Below, piece after piece: positions 8,720 to 18,605 of a DNA stretch of 64,000 nucleotides. Origin of the DNA: Psychromonas sp. B3M02 (GTDB lineage: Bacteria; Pseudomonadota; Gammaproteobacteria; Enterobacterales; Psychromonadaceae). The translations under genes were made by a program, and so were the position numbers. The stretch covers positions 49,293-113,292 of the forward strand of contig NZ_QOCB01000010.1 in NCBI RefSeq assembly GCF_003318165.1. The letters are read 5' to 3'. Each line of letters opens with the position of its first letter. Within the stretch, counting starts at the first letter, position 1. Under the pieces are notes generated by a model that ran no database searches, was not told where the DNA came from, and saw nothing but the letters and a program-made list of their open reading frames with translations.

Positions 8720-10723
8720 TTATTTCCAGGCAATACTCGTAACAAACTCACTATTACCATTAATATCAGCGGAAAGTACTAAAGTAGTAATTGGCACTTT
8801 CTGGTGGTAGCCTCGACTCAACCAACCTAATGAAGGTGTCTGTTTATCGTCACTAGGAACACCTTGAACCAATGTAGCTTTAACTTGTTCTGGCAAGCTG
8901 ATCACGACTTCATTATCCCCTAAAGTTATATAACAACTTCCTTGATCAAGACGTATATCCTGACAAGCTTCAGATAAATGAAAATAGATGGCAATATCAT
9001 GTTGCGCTGTTGCTTTGACATAGTCAGTGATCACTATCTGTTGTTGCGTAATATCTAATTCAATATCACGTTGATGGGTAACAGGTGATGGTAGGCGTTG
9101 ATAACCATCATGTGCAGCCACTATTTTTCCACCACTTTTCGAGGGTGACCATTCAATACAAGTTGACTGCGCATGTGACTCCCACATAAATGGGCCCGTC
9201 ATTACAGATTGATCAAGTCCATCAACTTCTAGCGTATTATGTGCTTGTGTTTTACGAAAGTGGTTGCGCCATTCAGGGAAACTAAAGTAATCATAAGTAC
9301 CTGTATCCACAAATAAATCATGTTGATTAATACGCACAACACAACTTAAAGCATCAGCATGACCATGCGCGGCTATTGCCGTATAACCTAACTCCGCGAC
9401 ATCCATTAAGATACTCGCCTGGTTATTATCACTAACCTTACCTGCTTGTAATAGGTAATAGCCAGCATCTTCAAAAGCAATGGAATTTAAAGCTGAGTCA
9501 ACAACCACCCCTCGATTGATTTTTGCTTGCCTATTATTAAATAGCCAAAAACTTGATTCACTACTTTTAATCTGAGGAGAGGCAAAAAGTGGATCATCAT
9601 AAAAATGCCCCATCACATCTGTAAGTGCATTAATATCATGTACATGATCCCCAAGATCTAGCACATAACCATCATCTTGATCACCTAACATAGGGTAATG
9701 CTCACCGCCTTCAGCAATGCGAACAACGAACTGTGATAAACTTTTTAAGGTTTTCCAATACCTATCAGAAAAATCATCATCACTCCATTTACCTGTTAAT
9801 CCTGTAACCAGATAAAATTGCAATACAAAAAACTGATAACTAAAAGCATGCTCTTTAGTACAACCATCATCAAAGGTTTGCGCAACCATTTCTCTTTCTA
9901 ATATTTGTTTGCTCGTATCTTTCCACGTAGCGGCATCTCTTAACATTGAAAAGTAACTAGCTGCAATGTAAACACCCGCCGCTTCACCCACCAAATGGTT
10001 ATTCGCTGAAGTTCCTTGTGAAAACTTACTGCTCACATCACGACAATGAAGAAAAACACTTTCTAGTAGGCGTGCTTTAAAGTCTCCGACAAATAAACCA
10101 CTCTCTTTAATAAGATCAATGGTCCATACCCAGTTAATTAAACGAATCGCTAACTCTAAAGGACTGCGCCAATTCATGCCTTTACCGTAGGGGTTTTGAT
10201 CTAACCAATGAGTCATCTGTGCAACGGCAGCTTGTGCATATTGAATGTCACCAGTCACTTGATAGGCTCTTGCTAATACCACCATTTGATGGTGACGATT
10301 GGGCTCCCAGACTAGCTTACAGTCACCATTGACCTTAAAGTCACGATAATTAACGTCCAATATATGCCCAGTATTTGCGTAGATATTCGCACTATGATCT
10401 TTATGCCAATTAATAGGGGTTTCTAGGTGCTTATTGTGTAAATCGAAATAACTTAATTTATTTGCCATCACCATCTCAGCTTTAGCTAATAAAGGCGCCT
10501 TCCACTCAGTATTATAAGCAGATAGTTGACCGGTAAACACAGTAAAACCAGGGTTAAAATCTGAGCCAGATTGATAACCTTTAACAAACTCCGCTTTAGA
10601 CACCCAATTAAACTGCACTCTTATACGCTCAACCCAAGCTGCAGATAATGAGATAATCCGCCAAGTGATTTCACTCAAGCTCATCATCTGAATGCGTTTA
10701 ATATACCAAGTAACAGTTTGCAT
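8720..10723 (-). CDS. Heparinase II/III-family polysaccharide lyase
   Basis: Predicted lyase acting on uronic-acid polysaccharide. The N-terminal ~400 residues look like the alpha/alpha toroid seen in alginate and heparin lyases (NPYGKGMNWRSPLELAIRLINW, GTSANNHLVGEAAGVY). The C-terminal part carries the heparinase II/III-like beta domain with AAHGHADALS, FVDTGTYDYF and RKTQAHNTLEVDG, whose His and Tyr residues are the usual catalytic candidates. The 667 residues fit family members in exosortase loci. No clear signal peptide is visible. It is the last gene of the run that starts at the glycosyltransferase cluster, 18 bp after xrtA. It may trim or release the polymer. Confidence 0.85.
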   Translation of the reverse strand: MQTVTWYIKRIQMMSLSEITWRIISLSAAWVERIRVQFNWVSKAEFVKGYQSGSDFNPGFTVFTGQLSAYNTEWKAPLLAKAEMVMANKLSYFDLHNKHLETPINWHKDHSANIYANTGHILDVNYRDFKVNGDCKLVWEPNRHHQMVVLARAYQVTGDIQYAQAAVAQMTHWLDQNPYGKGMNWRSPLELAIRLINWVWTIDLIKESGLFVGDFKARLLESVFLHCRDVSSKFSQGTSANNHLVGEAAGVYIAASYFSMLRDAATWKDTSKQILEREMVAQTFDDGCTKEHAFSYQFFVLQFYLVTGLTGKWSDDDFSDRYWKTLKSLSQFVVRIAEGGEHYPMLGDQDDGYVLDLGDHVHDINALTDVMGHFYDDPLFASPQIKSSESSFWLFNNRQAKINRGVVVDSALNSIAFEDAGYYLLQAGKVSDNNQASILMDVAELGYTAIAAHGHADALSCVVRINQHDLFVDTGTYDYFSFPEWRNHFRKTQAHNTLEVDGLDQSVMTGPFMWESHAQSTCIEWSPSKSGGKIVAAHDGYQRLPSPVTHQRDIELDITQQQIVITDYVKATAQHDIAIYFHLSEACQDIRLDQGSCYITLGDNEVVISLPEQVKATLVQGVPSDDKQTPSLGWLSRGYHQKVPITTLVLSADINGNSEFVTSIAWK

Positions 10724-10741
10724 TGGGTTTTCTACCTAAAA

Positions 10742-12229
10742 TTAAGATTGATTTGAATTAAGATAAGTGTCAATAAACTCACTTAATTGTTGTTCAGCCA
10801 TTGCTTGATTTTCACCGTCAAAGTCAAAGCTAACTGCGACTAGAGTAGCCCCAGGTTTCCCTATTAACGCCGCTTTAACTTCCGCTAATTTAGCCATTTT
10901 TTTATCGCTAGTGACGGTCTCATTAATGACATACCAAGATGCAACCAAACGGTACCTGTGTGCCGATCTTTTTAATACCACTAAGTTCGCTTGTGACAAA
11001 CTTGAAGAGCCAGGCACTGCTAATTTTTTCTCTGCTATTTCTGTCCAAAAGTCTTCATCAAACAGGTAATTTTCTACAAAGATCATTTCGCTAGCTTGCT
11101 CTTGTTTATAGTAATCAGCTAGATAAACCTGAAAACCTAATGACTTATCAATGTAATAGGAGAATCGCTCTTGAGTGGCGCCTTGTGAATAAGGTTTCCA
11201 GCTTGGGCTGTAGGGTTTATCACGACTGACTAATTGATAATTATCTAAGCTTGGTTCAACAAAAGCATAATTTTCATCATATCGAGACGGGATCCAGTAA
11301 GAAGCTGCCACAAAAGTAATTAAAACAATTAAAGTAATAGACGCCTGTTTTTTATTCAAAGAAGACTCATCACTAGTTTCAGGCTGAATAAGCTCTTGGC
11401 TCTCATCTTCAGGTCTTTCTTCAAAAAAAGTACGGGCAATATAGATAAGTGGAATTAAACAAACAGCAAACACAATCCATCCAAAGGTGAGGTGATCATG
11501 TACGATGAAATGATTCATCTCAGTATATGTGCCCACTACGATGATAATCATCACCCTTAACCAGTTGGCAATAATAGCAATCGCTAAACTAATAATTAAA
11601 AAATTTAGGGTTCTTTTAGTGGACAACTTATTAAAGTAGCTTACACAAAACGCCAGTAACGCCGCGACCATAAAAAAGCCTAAACCAGAACAAGCTGGGT
11701 CAACATCGAACATACCACCCGCTGTCGATAATCTATAATGGTCACGGTCTACGGCAATGCCTAGTAACTCAGGTCCCCAAACTCCAGCTTGAGTTGACAG
11801 CTCACGCAAAGGCAATTGCAGCATGTTCCAAACTGGCATTATCAATAACAGCATCAATAAGGGGATGAAAAAAGCTCGCAACATTTTCCAACCATAAAAA
11901 CAAAAAAACAAGGAAACGAGAGTGCTATAAAAAGCTAATTGCTGTAATTGTTGGATACTGGATAATAATGCCACTAAGAAAACAAATAGACTAAACACTA
12001 GACAGGCTAAAGCCAGACTGTAATGCCCTTTGGATAAATTAGTTGCTTGTAAACGATGTCGCTGGAGATAAAAAACATACACCACGACAATAATCCCTAA
12101 AAAGCCGTGACTATAGGGTCCATCACTGTTCCATTCGTCGAAGATAGTGAGTAAAACAAGTGTGTTTACAGCAAATAGAATAATCAATGAGATAGTAAAC
12201 AGGCTTTGTACTGAAATCTTTTTAAACAA
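10742..12229 (-). CDS. xrtA: Exosortase A fused to an EpsI domain
   Basis: Membrane transpeptidase-like enzyme that processes proteins with a C-terminal PEP-CTERM sorting signal. Multiple membrane helices fill residues ~10-275. The three exosortase residues are present: Cys180 in DPACSGLGFF, Arg225 in NWLRVM, and a His (244/246) in VHDHLTFGW. From about residue 295 a further helix leads into a periplasmic EpsI (DUF3485-like) domain up to residue 495, the usual XrtA architecture. It is surrounded by glycosyltransferases, heparinase and Prs genes, exactly the exopolysaccharide context known for EpsH/XrtA. No substrate protein with a PEP-CTERM tail was seen in the window. Confidence 0.95.
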   Translation of the reverse strand: MFKKISVQSLFTISLIILFAVNTLVLLTIFDEWNSDGPYSHGFLGIIVVVYVFYLQRHRLQATNLSKGHYSLALACLVFSLFVFLVALLSSIQQLQQLAFYSTLVSLFFCFYGWKMLRAFFIPLLMLLLIMPVWNMLQLPLRELSTQAGVWGPELLGIAVDRDHYRLSTAGGMFDVDPACSGLGFFMVAALLAFCVSYFNKLSTKRTLNFLIISLAIAIIANWLRVMIIIVVGTYTEMNHFIVHDHLTFGWIVFAVCLIPLIYIARTFFEERPEDESQELIQPETSDESSLNKKQASITLIVLITFVAASYWIPSRYDENYAFVEPSLDNYQLVSRDKPYSPSWKPYSQGATQERFSYYIDKSLGFQVYLADYYKQEQASEMIFVENYLFDEDFWTEIAEKKLAVPGSSSLSQANLVVLKRSAHRYRLVASWYVINETVTSDKKMAKLAEVKAALIGKPGATLVAVSFDFDGENQAMAEQQLSEFIDTYLNSNQS

Positions 12230-12268
12230 AATAAGCCCCTACAAAAGCTTGGTATAATTGAATTGTGT

Positions 12269-13411
12269 TCACGGCGCTAGCACTTCGTTATATACAGCAA
12301 TCGTGCGTGCAGCTACCTTTTCAACATGGTAGAGATCTCTCGCTAGTTGTTTAGCTTTAAGGTGCATTTTCCTAGCCAGTTTAGAATCATTTAAAATTAA
12401 CTCACATTTGTTCGCGATATTGTACTCATCAAAAGGGTTAATTAGATAACCTGTTTCACCATGTTTGACCATATATGGCATGCCGCAACGATTTGAAGTT
12501 ACTACTGGCACACCTACCGCCATCGCTTCTTCAATGCCCATAGGGGAGTTTTCTTCCAAAGAAACTAAGCCATAAATAGCTGCCTGACATAATTCAGCCT
12601 GAACCTCTTGTGTTGAGATTCGCCCTAAAAGTATGACTCTTTGTTGTAAGTTATTTAACGCAATAAATTCCATTAATTGCGTTGCATAATCTTGATCAAC
12701 AACACCACCAGCAATTCTTAATTCAACCTCAACACCTCTATCAACAAGTATTTTAACTGCTTTAACTAGCTGTATTACGTTTTTACGAGGTGAAATCACC
12801 GCTGAAGTAAAGATCACATTCTTGCGAGGCTCTCTTGTTAAATCAAAAAACAGCTCAGAGATAGGATTATCTATATCAAAAATATGTGCTTTGGTGACAC
12901 CGGTTAATCGTTCTCTCACATAAGGGCTAATGGAAATTATATTGGGTTGCTTACGCCAACTGGATTTTTCTATTATTTTCCAAATTTTAGAGCGCAATAC
13001 ATTAAACTTCCCGTTCGCTAATAACGTATCACCATAAATAAACCCATGGACCGTAAATACTTTAGGCATATTTAAATCTTTAACCATAATGCCATAAGTA
13101 TCATGCGCATGAATTAAATCAGGGGATATTTCTTTAACCTTACCTTCGATTAACTGCTTACCTTTCTTTAATGCATTGATTAGCTCACTTCCAGCAGGTT
13201 TGGGAATTCGATGAATAGTTGTACTTTCAAGCTTTTCAGTAGACTCGGTTATAGTATCAGGGCACAAGGTGATGACATGTAATTCAAATTCAGAATAAGC
13301 TGCCAACGCAGGAACTAAATTAACACTGACGGCTTCAACTCCACCGTGCGGCCTGTCTATATCAATAGGAAACTGTGTAACAAACGCTAATTTTATTGGC
13401 ATTATTCCCAC
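12269..13411 (-). CDS. GT4-family glycosyltransferase
   Basis: Retaining GT-B glycosyltransferase adding a sugar during repeat-unit assembly on the cytoplasmic face. The N-terminal half has the GGVEAVSVNLVPALA acceptor-side motif. The C-terminal half has the donor-site signature SLEENSPMGIEEAMAVGVPVVTS (EX7E type), followed by the usual GETGYLINP. At 380 residues it is full length. It starts 1 bp after the preceding glycosyltransferase stop and precedes xrtA by 39 bp. Donor and acceptor sugars cannot be read from the sequence. Confidence 0.9.
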   Translation of the reverse strand: MGIMPIKLAFVTQFPIDIDRPHGGVEAVSVNLVPALAAYSEFELHVITLCPDTITESTEKLESTTIHRIPKPAGSELINALKKGKQLIEGKVKEISPDLIHAHDTYGIMVKDLNMPKVFTVHGFIYGDTLLANGKFNVLRSKIWKIIEKSSWRKQPNIISISPYVRERLTGVTKAHIFDIDNPISELFFDLTREPRKNVIFTSAVISPRKNVIQLVKAVKILVDRGVEVELRIAGGVVDQDYATQLMEFIALNNLQQRVILLGRISTQEVQAELCQAAIYGLVSLEENSPMGIEEAMAVGVPVVTSNRCGMPYMVKHGETGYLINPFDEYNIANKCELILNDSKLARKMHLKAKQLARDLYHVEKVAARTIAVYNEVLAP

Positions 13412-13412
13412 C

Positions 13413-14534
13413 TTACATTGACAATTCAGTGAAAATAGCTTCGAAACGTTCCATTACTTGATCAACAGAGTGATTCTTTACATAATATTCACGTGCATTG
13501 TTAGAGTATTGTTGCCATAACTCAGGATTCGAACAGAGCTTTTTAATACCCGAGACTAAGTCGTCTTTTGTGACGGCATCAAAGCCTAGCTGACGGTCTC
13601 TGATCAAGTGGTCTGGGTCAAAGGTAGAAACAATAGGCAGCCCTTGGCTCCATGCCTCTAAAAAGGTATTAGGAAACCCTTCATAAACCGATGAACAACA
13701 AAATACGCTTGCACTGCGGTATAAGTTCGGCATGTCTGCACGAGCAACCATCCCCAGATAGGTTACATTGTCGAGACTATTCATTGTGTTTAAAACACTT
13801 TTAAAATAAGCGTCTTCTTGTTGAGGGCTACCTCCAACAATAAAGTCATATTCAGGTAAGCTCTTTGCTACCTCTAAGAATAACTCTAAACGCTTACTTT
13901 CATGGATCCTAGCGGCCCATAAAATGGAGGGAGATTGTTGGTTTAATATAATTTGTTCATATTCATCATGACGAGGGCCTGGACATGGCATAGGCATGAT
14001 CTCAGAATTAAGTTTAAAACCCGACTTTAGAGAGTTCATCTGTTTTTTAGTTTGCGATAAAATATAATCTGCATTGTTCAAACCATAACGATACAAGATC
14101 CTTTCTCGATAGGTATTCATTACTGGTAAATTATAATCTGCATCAGAATCATTAGCTAAAGAGTATAAAAATTTTTTATTATTCTGCTTGCACCATAGGG
14201 CAACTTGACCCGTTATATATTCACCACAGTTTTGATAATAAACATCAGCATCAGCACGTTTCATGGCAGCAATTAACCCCGTCCAACGAGGGTGGAAAAA
14301 ACGAAGTCCTTTTAAACCTGCATTTTGACGACATATTTTAATAACATGAATGCCGTCTATGACTTCATCTTGATCACTGCCTTCTGCCCAAGTTAACAAA
14401 GATACTTTGTGACCTTTTGCCACTAACCACTTTGCCATCAAGCTCGTTTGTCTTTCTACACCGCCTATTGACCCCTGACTTCCACCAGTAACAGCACCAT
14501 AAGCAAAATGAGACACGAGACAAATATTTAGCAT
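13413..14534 (-). CDS. GT4-family glycosyltransferase
   Basis: Second GT-B glycosyltransferase of the cluster, 373 residues. The N-terminus contains GGSQGSIGGVERQTSLMAKWL (acceptor side). The C-terminal half has ILWAARIHESKRLELF and the EX7E donor site SSVYEGFPNTFLEAWSQGLPIVST. Immediately downstream is another GT4 gene (1-bp gap), so the two are likely co-translated and act in successive sugar additions. Specificity is unknown. Confidence 0.9.
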   Translation of the reverse strand: MLNICLVSHFAYGAVTGGSQGSIGGVERQTSLMAKWLVAKGHKVSLLTWAEGSDQDEVIDGIHVIKICRQNAGLKGLRFFHPRWTGLIAAMKRADADVYYQNCGEYITGQVALWCKQNNKKFLYSLANDSDADYNLPVMNTYRERILYRYGLNNADYILSQTKKQMNSLKSGFKLNSEIMPMPCPGPRHDEYEQIILNQQSPSILWAARIHESKRLELFLEVAKSLPEYDFIVGGSPQQEDAYFKSVLNTMNSLDNVTYLGMVARADMPNLYRSASVFCCSSVYEGFPNTFLEAWSQGLPIVSTFDPDHLIRDRQLGFDAVTKDDLVSGIKKLCSNPELWQQYSNNAREYYVKNHSVDQVMERFEAIFTELSM

Positions 14535-14580
14535 GATAATTTACAACCCTAACAATAAAATAGATAAAACGAGATAATCA

Positions 14581-15609
14581 TTATTTCGTATTAAGCAGGA
14601 ATAACAGTTCAGGAATTTTTTTATGTGCAGGAAAATTAAAGCGTTTTAATGTCATTAAATCATCCTTTGATTGACATAATCCAACATCCGTTGAAAATGC
14701 AGCTTGATAACCAACTTCTTTGACTAGTTGCTTAGAAAGCTTATTATAATTGCCATTAGGATAACAAAAATAATCACATTTGACTGCTAATTCCTTTTCA
14801 ATACAGACTTTTGATTGCTTTAACTGTGATAATATTTTGCTTTCTATTAAACAATCTAAGCGTAAGTGATCCTGAGTATGACTAGCAACATCAATACGAT
14901 TATCAGAGGTCAATTTTTTTAAAATTTCCCATGAAACAACCGCAGACCAATCATCTTCATGACAAATATCTTTTAAAGCAGATCCTGAACGCTCTTCTAA
15001 GGTGTCACATAAAGAATCGAATAAGTAATTAAGCTCAATATCATCACTAAATTTACCCTTGCAAATATCCCGAAACTTTTTATAACTGTCAACCAAGGCA
15101 TCGCGGCTTGTTGCATCAAATGTATAAACATCATCTTTATGGGTCAAAGAAAGAACCTGCCCCATATTCTGCTGCAAAGCATAATCTAAACGGTCAAACC
15201 AAAAAGGAAGCCCTGAATTAACGTGATTCGTTACAACAAATATAACTGGCTTAATATCGTATTTTTCACAAATAGGCAGCGCATAATCAATATTATTACG
15301 GTAACCATCATCAAATGTAATCAATAAAGCATTATCAATAGGTGGAATTTTATCACTTAAGATATCGATAGATTGCTGTACGGTAATAAAATTATAATGC
15401 TGGGAAAGCATCTTTAGCGTTCGGTCAAATTCTTTAACGGAAAGTTGCTTACGCAATGGAGACCAAACAGTTTTGGTATCAGGGCCCATGACACCATGTA
15501 CCATTAACACACAAATTTTATGACGATTTTTGTGGTGAAGAAGCTTTAAAAAACCTGAGTAATATAGAGCTTTGATAAAACTAATTTTTATAATGTTTTT
15601 AAGTTTCAT
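14581..15609 (-). CDS. Polysaccharide deacetylase (CE4/NodB family)
   Basis: Predicted N- or O-deacetylase acting on the polysaccharide or its precursor. CE4 motifs are in order: LLITFDDGYRNN (catalytic and metal Asp), SHTQDHLRL (metal His pair) and FCYPNGNYN (active-site groove). The first ~25 residues hold a weak hydrophobic stretch that may be an uncleaved anchor. 342 residues, normal length. It sits between the UDP-sugar dehydrogenase and two glycosyltransferases. The motifs are intact, so activity is expected. The acyl group and sugar removed are not known. Confidence 0.9.
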   Translation of the reverse strand: MKLKNIIKISFIKALYYSGFLKLLHHKNRHKICVLMVHGVMGPDTKTVWSPLRKQLSVKEFDRTLKMLSQHYNFITVQQSIDILSDKIPPIDNALLITFDDGYRNNIDYALPICEKYDIKPVIFVVTNHVNSGLPFWFDRLDYALQQNMGQVLSLTHKDDVYTFDATSRDALVDSYKKFRDICKGKFSDDIELNYLFDSLCDTLEERSGSALKDICHEDDWSAVVSWEILKKLTSDNRIDVASHTQDHLRLDCLIESKILSQLKQSKVCIEKELAVKCDYFCYPNGNYNKLSKQLVKEVGYQAAFSTDVGLCQSKDDLMTLKRFNFPAHKKIPELLFLLNTK

Positions 15610-15674
15610 AATATCAAATCATATTTACTTCTATAAAAGCTCACCATGAAAATTTACCGTTAGATTTAGATATT

Positions 15675-16952
15675 CTATAACCTAATATCCACCTTTTCTT
15701 TTGGTAAAATATACTTCAAATCATAAAGAACATGTTCTTTTTTACCTAATTGTCTAATTTCATCAGCCCCCATTTTTTTAAATTGCTCATGAGCAACAGC
15801 AATAATAATGGCGTCATATCTGCCTTTTTTGGGGCCTTCAGTTAATGTTATATTATATTCTTCGAATGCCGACTCAGGTGAACACCATGGGTCATAGATA
15901 TCAGGGGTAATATCATATTCTTTTAAACCTTTAATAATATCAACCACTTTAGTATTTCTTAAATCAGGGCAATTTTCTTTAAAAGTTAATCCCATTAATA
16001 AAACTTTGGCATCTCTGATATGAATTCTTTTCTTTAGCATCTCTTTTACAAGTCTTGAAACAACAAAGTCCCCCATACCATCATTTATACGTCGCCCCGC
16101 AAGTATCATATCTGGATAATACCCTGCAGATTCAGCTTTATGCGTCAAATAATATGGATCAACACCAATACAATGCCCACCTACCAAACCAGGTCTAAAA
16201 GGAAGAAAATTCCATTTAGTTCCTGCTGCTTCTAATACATCTAATGTATCAATACCTAGCTTATTAAAAATAATAGAAAACTCATTAATCAATGCAATAT
16301 TGATATCTCTTTGCGTGTTTTCAATTACCTTAGCAGCTTCCGCTACTTTAATAGAGCTAGCTTTATGAGTACCTGCAGTAATAATCGTTTTATAAAGATC
16401 ATCGACAATTTCAGCAACTTCAGGTGTTGAACCAGCTGTTACTTTGAGAATATTAGTGACTCTATGTTCCTTATCCCCAGGATTAATTCGCTCGGGGCTA
16501 TATCCAGCAAAGAAATCTTTATTAAAAGTTAAACCAGATACTCTTTCAACGACAGGTATACAATCTTCTTCAGTCGCTCCCGGGTAGACGGTCGACTCAT
16601 AAATAATAATGTCTCCACGACTTACTACTTCTCCTAACATTTCACTAGCTCTTATTAACGGAGAGAGATCAGGTTGTTTATCTTTATCTACAGGAGTAGG
16701 AACCGTGATAATATAAATATTAGCGTTTTTTAAGTCGGTATGTGATGAGCTATAAATTAAGTGAGGGGATTCACTTAATTCTTGTGAAGTACACTCTAAT
16801 GTTGAGTCAACCCCTTTAGATAAAGCAATTACCCTTTCAGAATCAATATCAAAGCCTAGCGTATTAAATTTTTTGCCAAACTCAACCGCAAGTGGTAAAC
16901 CAACATAACCAAGTCCAATAATTGCAATTTTTGTAGTAGACGTATCAAGCAC
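15675..16952 (-). CDS. tviB: UDP-N-acetylhexosamine 6-dehydrogenase (TviB/WbpA-type)
   Basis: Makes an acidic nucleotide sugar (UDP-GlcNAcA or UDP-GalNAcA class) by two-step NAD oxidation. The N-terminal Rossmann motif is [17 protein letters not shown]. The central region has [27 protein letters not shown] and the catalytic Cys in [14 protein letters not shown]. The C-terminal NAD/UDP domain has [18 protein letters not shown] text ([14 protein letters not shown]). The match is closer to the Vi-antigen TviB group than to UDP-glucose dehydrogenase. No TviC-like epimerase is next to it. It implies that uronic-type amino sugars occur in the polymer. Confidence 0.9.
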   Translation of the reverse strand: MLDTSTTKIAIIGLGYVGLPLAVEFGKKFNTLGFDIDSERVIALSKGVDSTLECTSQELSESPHLIYSSSHTDLKNANIYIITVPTPVDKDKQPDLSPLIRASEMLGEVVSRGDIIIYESTVYPGATEEDCIPVVERVSGLTFNKDFFAGYSPERINPGDKEHRVTNILKVTAGSTPEVAEIVDDLYKTIITAGTHKASSIKVAEAAKVIENTQRDINIALINEFSIIFNKLGIDTLDVLEAAGTKWNFLPFRPGLVGGHCIGVDPYYLTHKAESAGYYPDMILAGRRINDGMGDFVVSRLVKEMLKKRIHIRDAKVLLMGLTFKENCPDLRNTKVVDIIKGLKEYDITPDIYDPWCSPESAFEEYNITLTEGPKKGRYDAIIIAVAHEQFKKMGADEIRQLGKKEHVLYDLKYILPKEKVDIRL

Positions 16953-17031
16953 TTTTTAATTTCCTTCCTGTTAATATGAGTTATACACATAACTTTTATT
17001 AACCTTGTAAAAAACATATGGAATAATAAAT

Positions 17032-18183
17032 TTAGCGATTTAATAGCAAAGCTTGATATTGATTGAATATCCCTTCAACATAACTTTCTATTGTAAAATT
17101 AACTAACTTTTCTTCTGCTGCAGTACAAAATTGTATTTTTAATTCTGAGTCTATAATTAAATCTAGTATTTTCTTAGATAAGTCGCTGACATTCTCACGC
17201 TCGAACAGAAAACCATTCACTCCATCTTCTATAATACCTGGAATTCCTCCTGTATTTGTTCCAATACAAGGAATTCCTGCAGCCATTGCTTCTATTAATG
17301 CAGCTCCAGCCCCTTCTGACCTAGATGGAAAAATAAATATATCGCTAGCCTTTAAAATATTTGGAATATCACTTCTATTACCAGCGAAAACAACACTACC
17401 TTGCAAATCATTAACTTTGATTAAGGTGACTATTTTATTATAAAAGGATTGAGATGTTGTTTTCCCAACAAGTAATAGCTTTGCCTGTGGTATTTTTTTA
17501 CGTACTTCCACAAAAGCTTGAACACTTATATCCCAACCTTTTACTTCTGCAAAGTGCCCAACAGAAACTAGCACAAGGTCACTATCTTTAAATTTAAACT
17601 CTTCACGTATACCAACACCTGTTGCTGATAAGTATTTTTCAACAGGTACAGGCGCATGGATTACCTTAATTTTATTTTCAAAACCGATTTGCTCAGAGAC
17701 CTCTTTCTTAACAGCATCACTTATTGCAAACACTTTATCTGCACACCAGCAGGTAACTCTTGTACTCGGCATAACCTTACGAATACCTGTCAGTTTTACA
17801 TTTTTCTCATAAGCAGCTGACATTGATAATTTAGACCAGATTTTCACTCTTACATTAGCAAGGAATGCTCCGACAATTGGACTCGTATGATCATTATGAC
17901 AATGAAAAATATCGCACTTTATTTTTTTTAAAAATATAAACGTTCGGTAAATGCATCCAAGATCAAAACTTTTTTTTGACCTTGGTAAATAAACAATTGT
18001 ACAACCAGCTTCAATCATCGGTTCAATCAAATGAACGTCTTCCGGTTTCTTAGATAAAACCAGCCAATTATTCATCCCATTAGCATTACATTTTTCAATT
18101 AGCTTTAGCGTTCTCAACCATTTAGAAGTAGGAGTAATAGGAAAACCTCCCCAGTAATGGACAATATTTATAACATTATTCAA
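17032..18183 (-). CDS. GT4-family glycosyltransferase
   Basis: Third GT-B glycosyltransferase of the locus, 383 residues. The donor-site signature PSRSEGAGAALIEAMAAGIPCIGTN and the following DGVNGFLFE are clear. The N-terminus (INIVHYWGGFPITPTSKWLRTL) has the acceptor-side look. Base composition is more AT-rich than neighbouring housekeeping genes, as is usual in variable polysaccharide blocks. It is first in its leftward run, with the oppositely oriented beta-helix gene upstream. Confidence 0.9.
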   Translation of the reverse strand: MNNVINIVHYWGGFPITPTSKWLRTLKLIEKCNANGMNNWLVLSKKPEDVHLIEPMIEAGCTIVYLPRSKKSFDLGCIYRTFIFLKKIKCDIFHCHNDHTSPIVGAFLANVRVKIWSKLSMSAAYEKNVKLTGIRKVMPSTRVTCWCADKVFAISDAVKKEVSEQIGFENKIKVIHAPVPVEKYLSATGVGIREEFKFKDSDLVLVSVGHFAEVKGWDISVQAFVEVRKKIPQAKLLLVGKTTSQSFYNKIVTLIKVNDLQGSVVFAGNRSDIPNILKASDIFIFPSRSEGAGAALIEAMAAGIPCIGTNTGGIPGIIEDGVNGFLFERENVSDLSKKILDLIIDSELKIQFCTAAEEKLVNFTIESYVEGIFNQYQALLLNR

Positions 18184-18605
18184 AATGCCCTACCTATTAA
18201 TAAAAGAGTATCATTTAACGATTTTATATCACAAGAAAATATATAAATTATAAAAAATTAAATATTGTGTGATTATGAAAAAATAACTATTAGCTGCAAC
18301 AATGCTAGGTGAGCTAATTTTAATATGTTTAGAGAAACAAAAAATACCTATAAATATATAAATTAAAAGCAAATAAGGTATTTCAATCATCTAAAAGTAT
18401 ATGTTGCATATAATACATACACTTAATCGTAATTAAGCTTTAATTTAAAATAAAATTTATTAACTAATGACTTAAAATAGAGCAACAATACTTTGCTTTT
18501 TATTTGGAAAACTATGATTTATTCAAATTACTTCTATAATCATTTTAAGCACAATTAAACTTATTTAAAAAACAATCTATAAGAGTATTTACGCATGGAG
18601 CAAAG
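18184..18605. other. Intergenic region between divergent genes, no gene seen
   Basis: A 422-base, very AT-rich stretch lies between a leftward glycosyltransferase and the rightward beta-helix gene. Both must be transcribed from it. No ORF, convincing promoter, repeat or hairpin could be supported. Confidence 0.5.
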
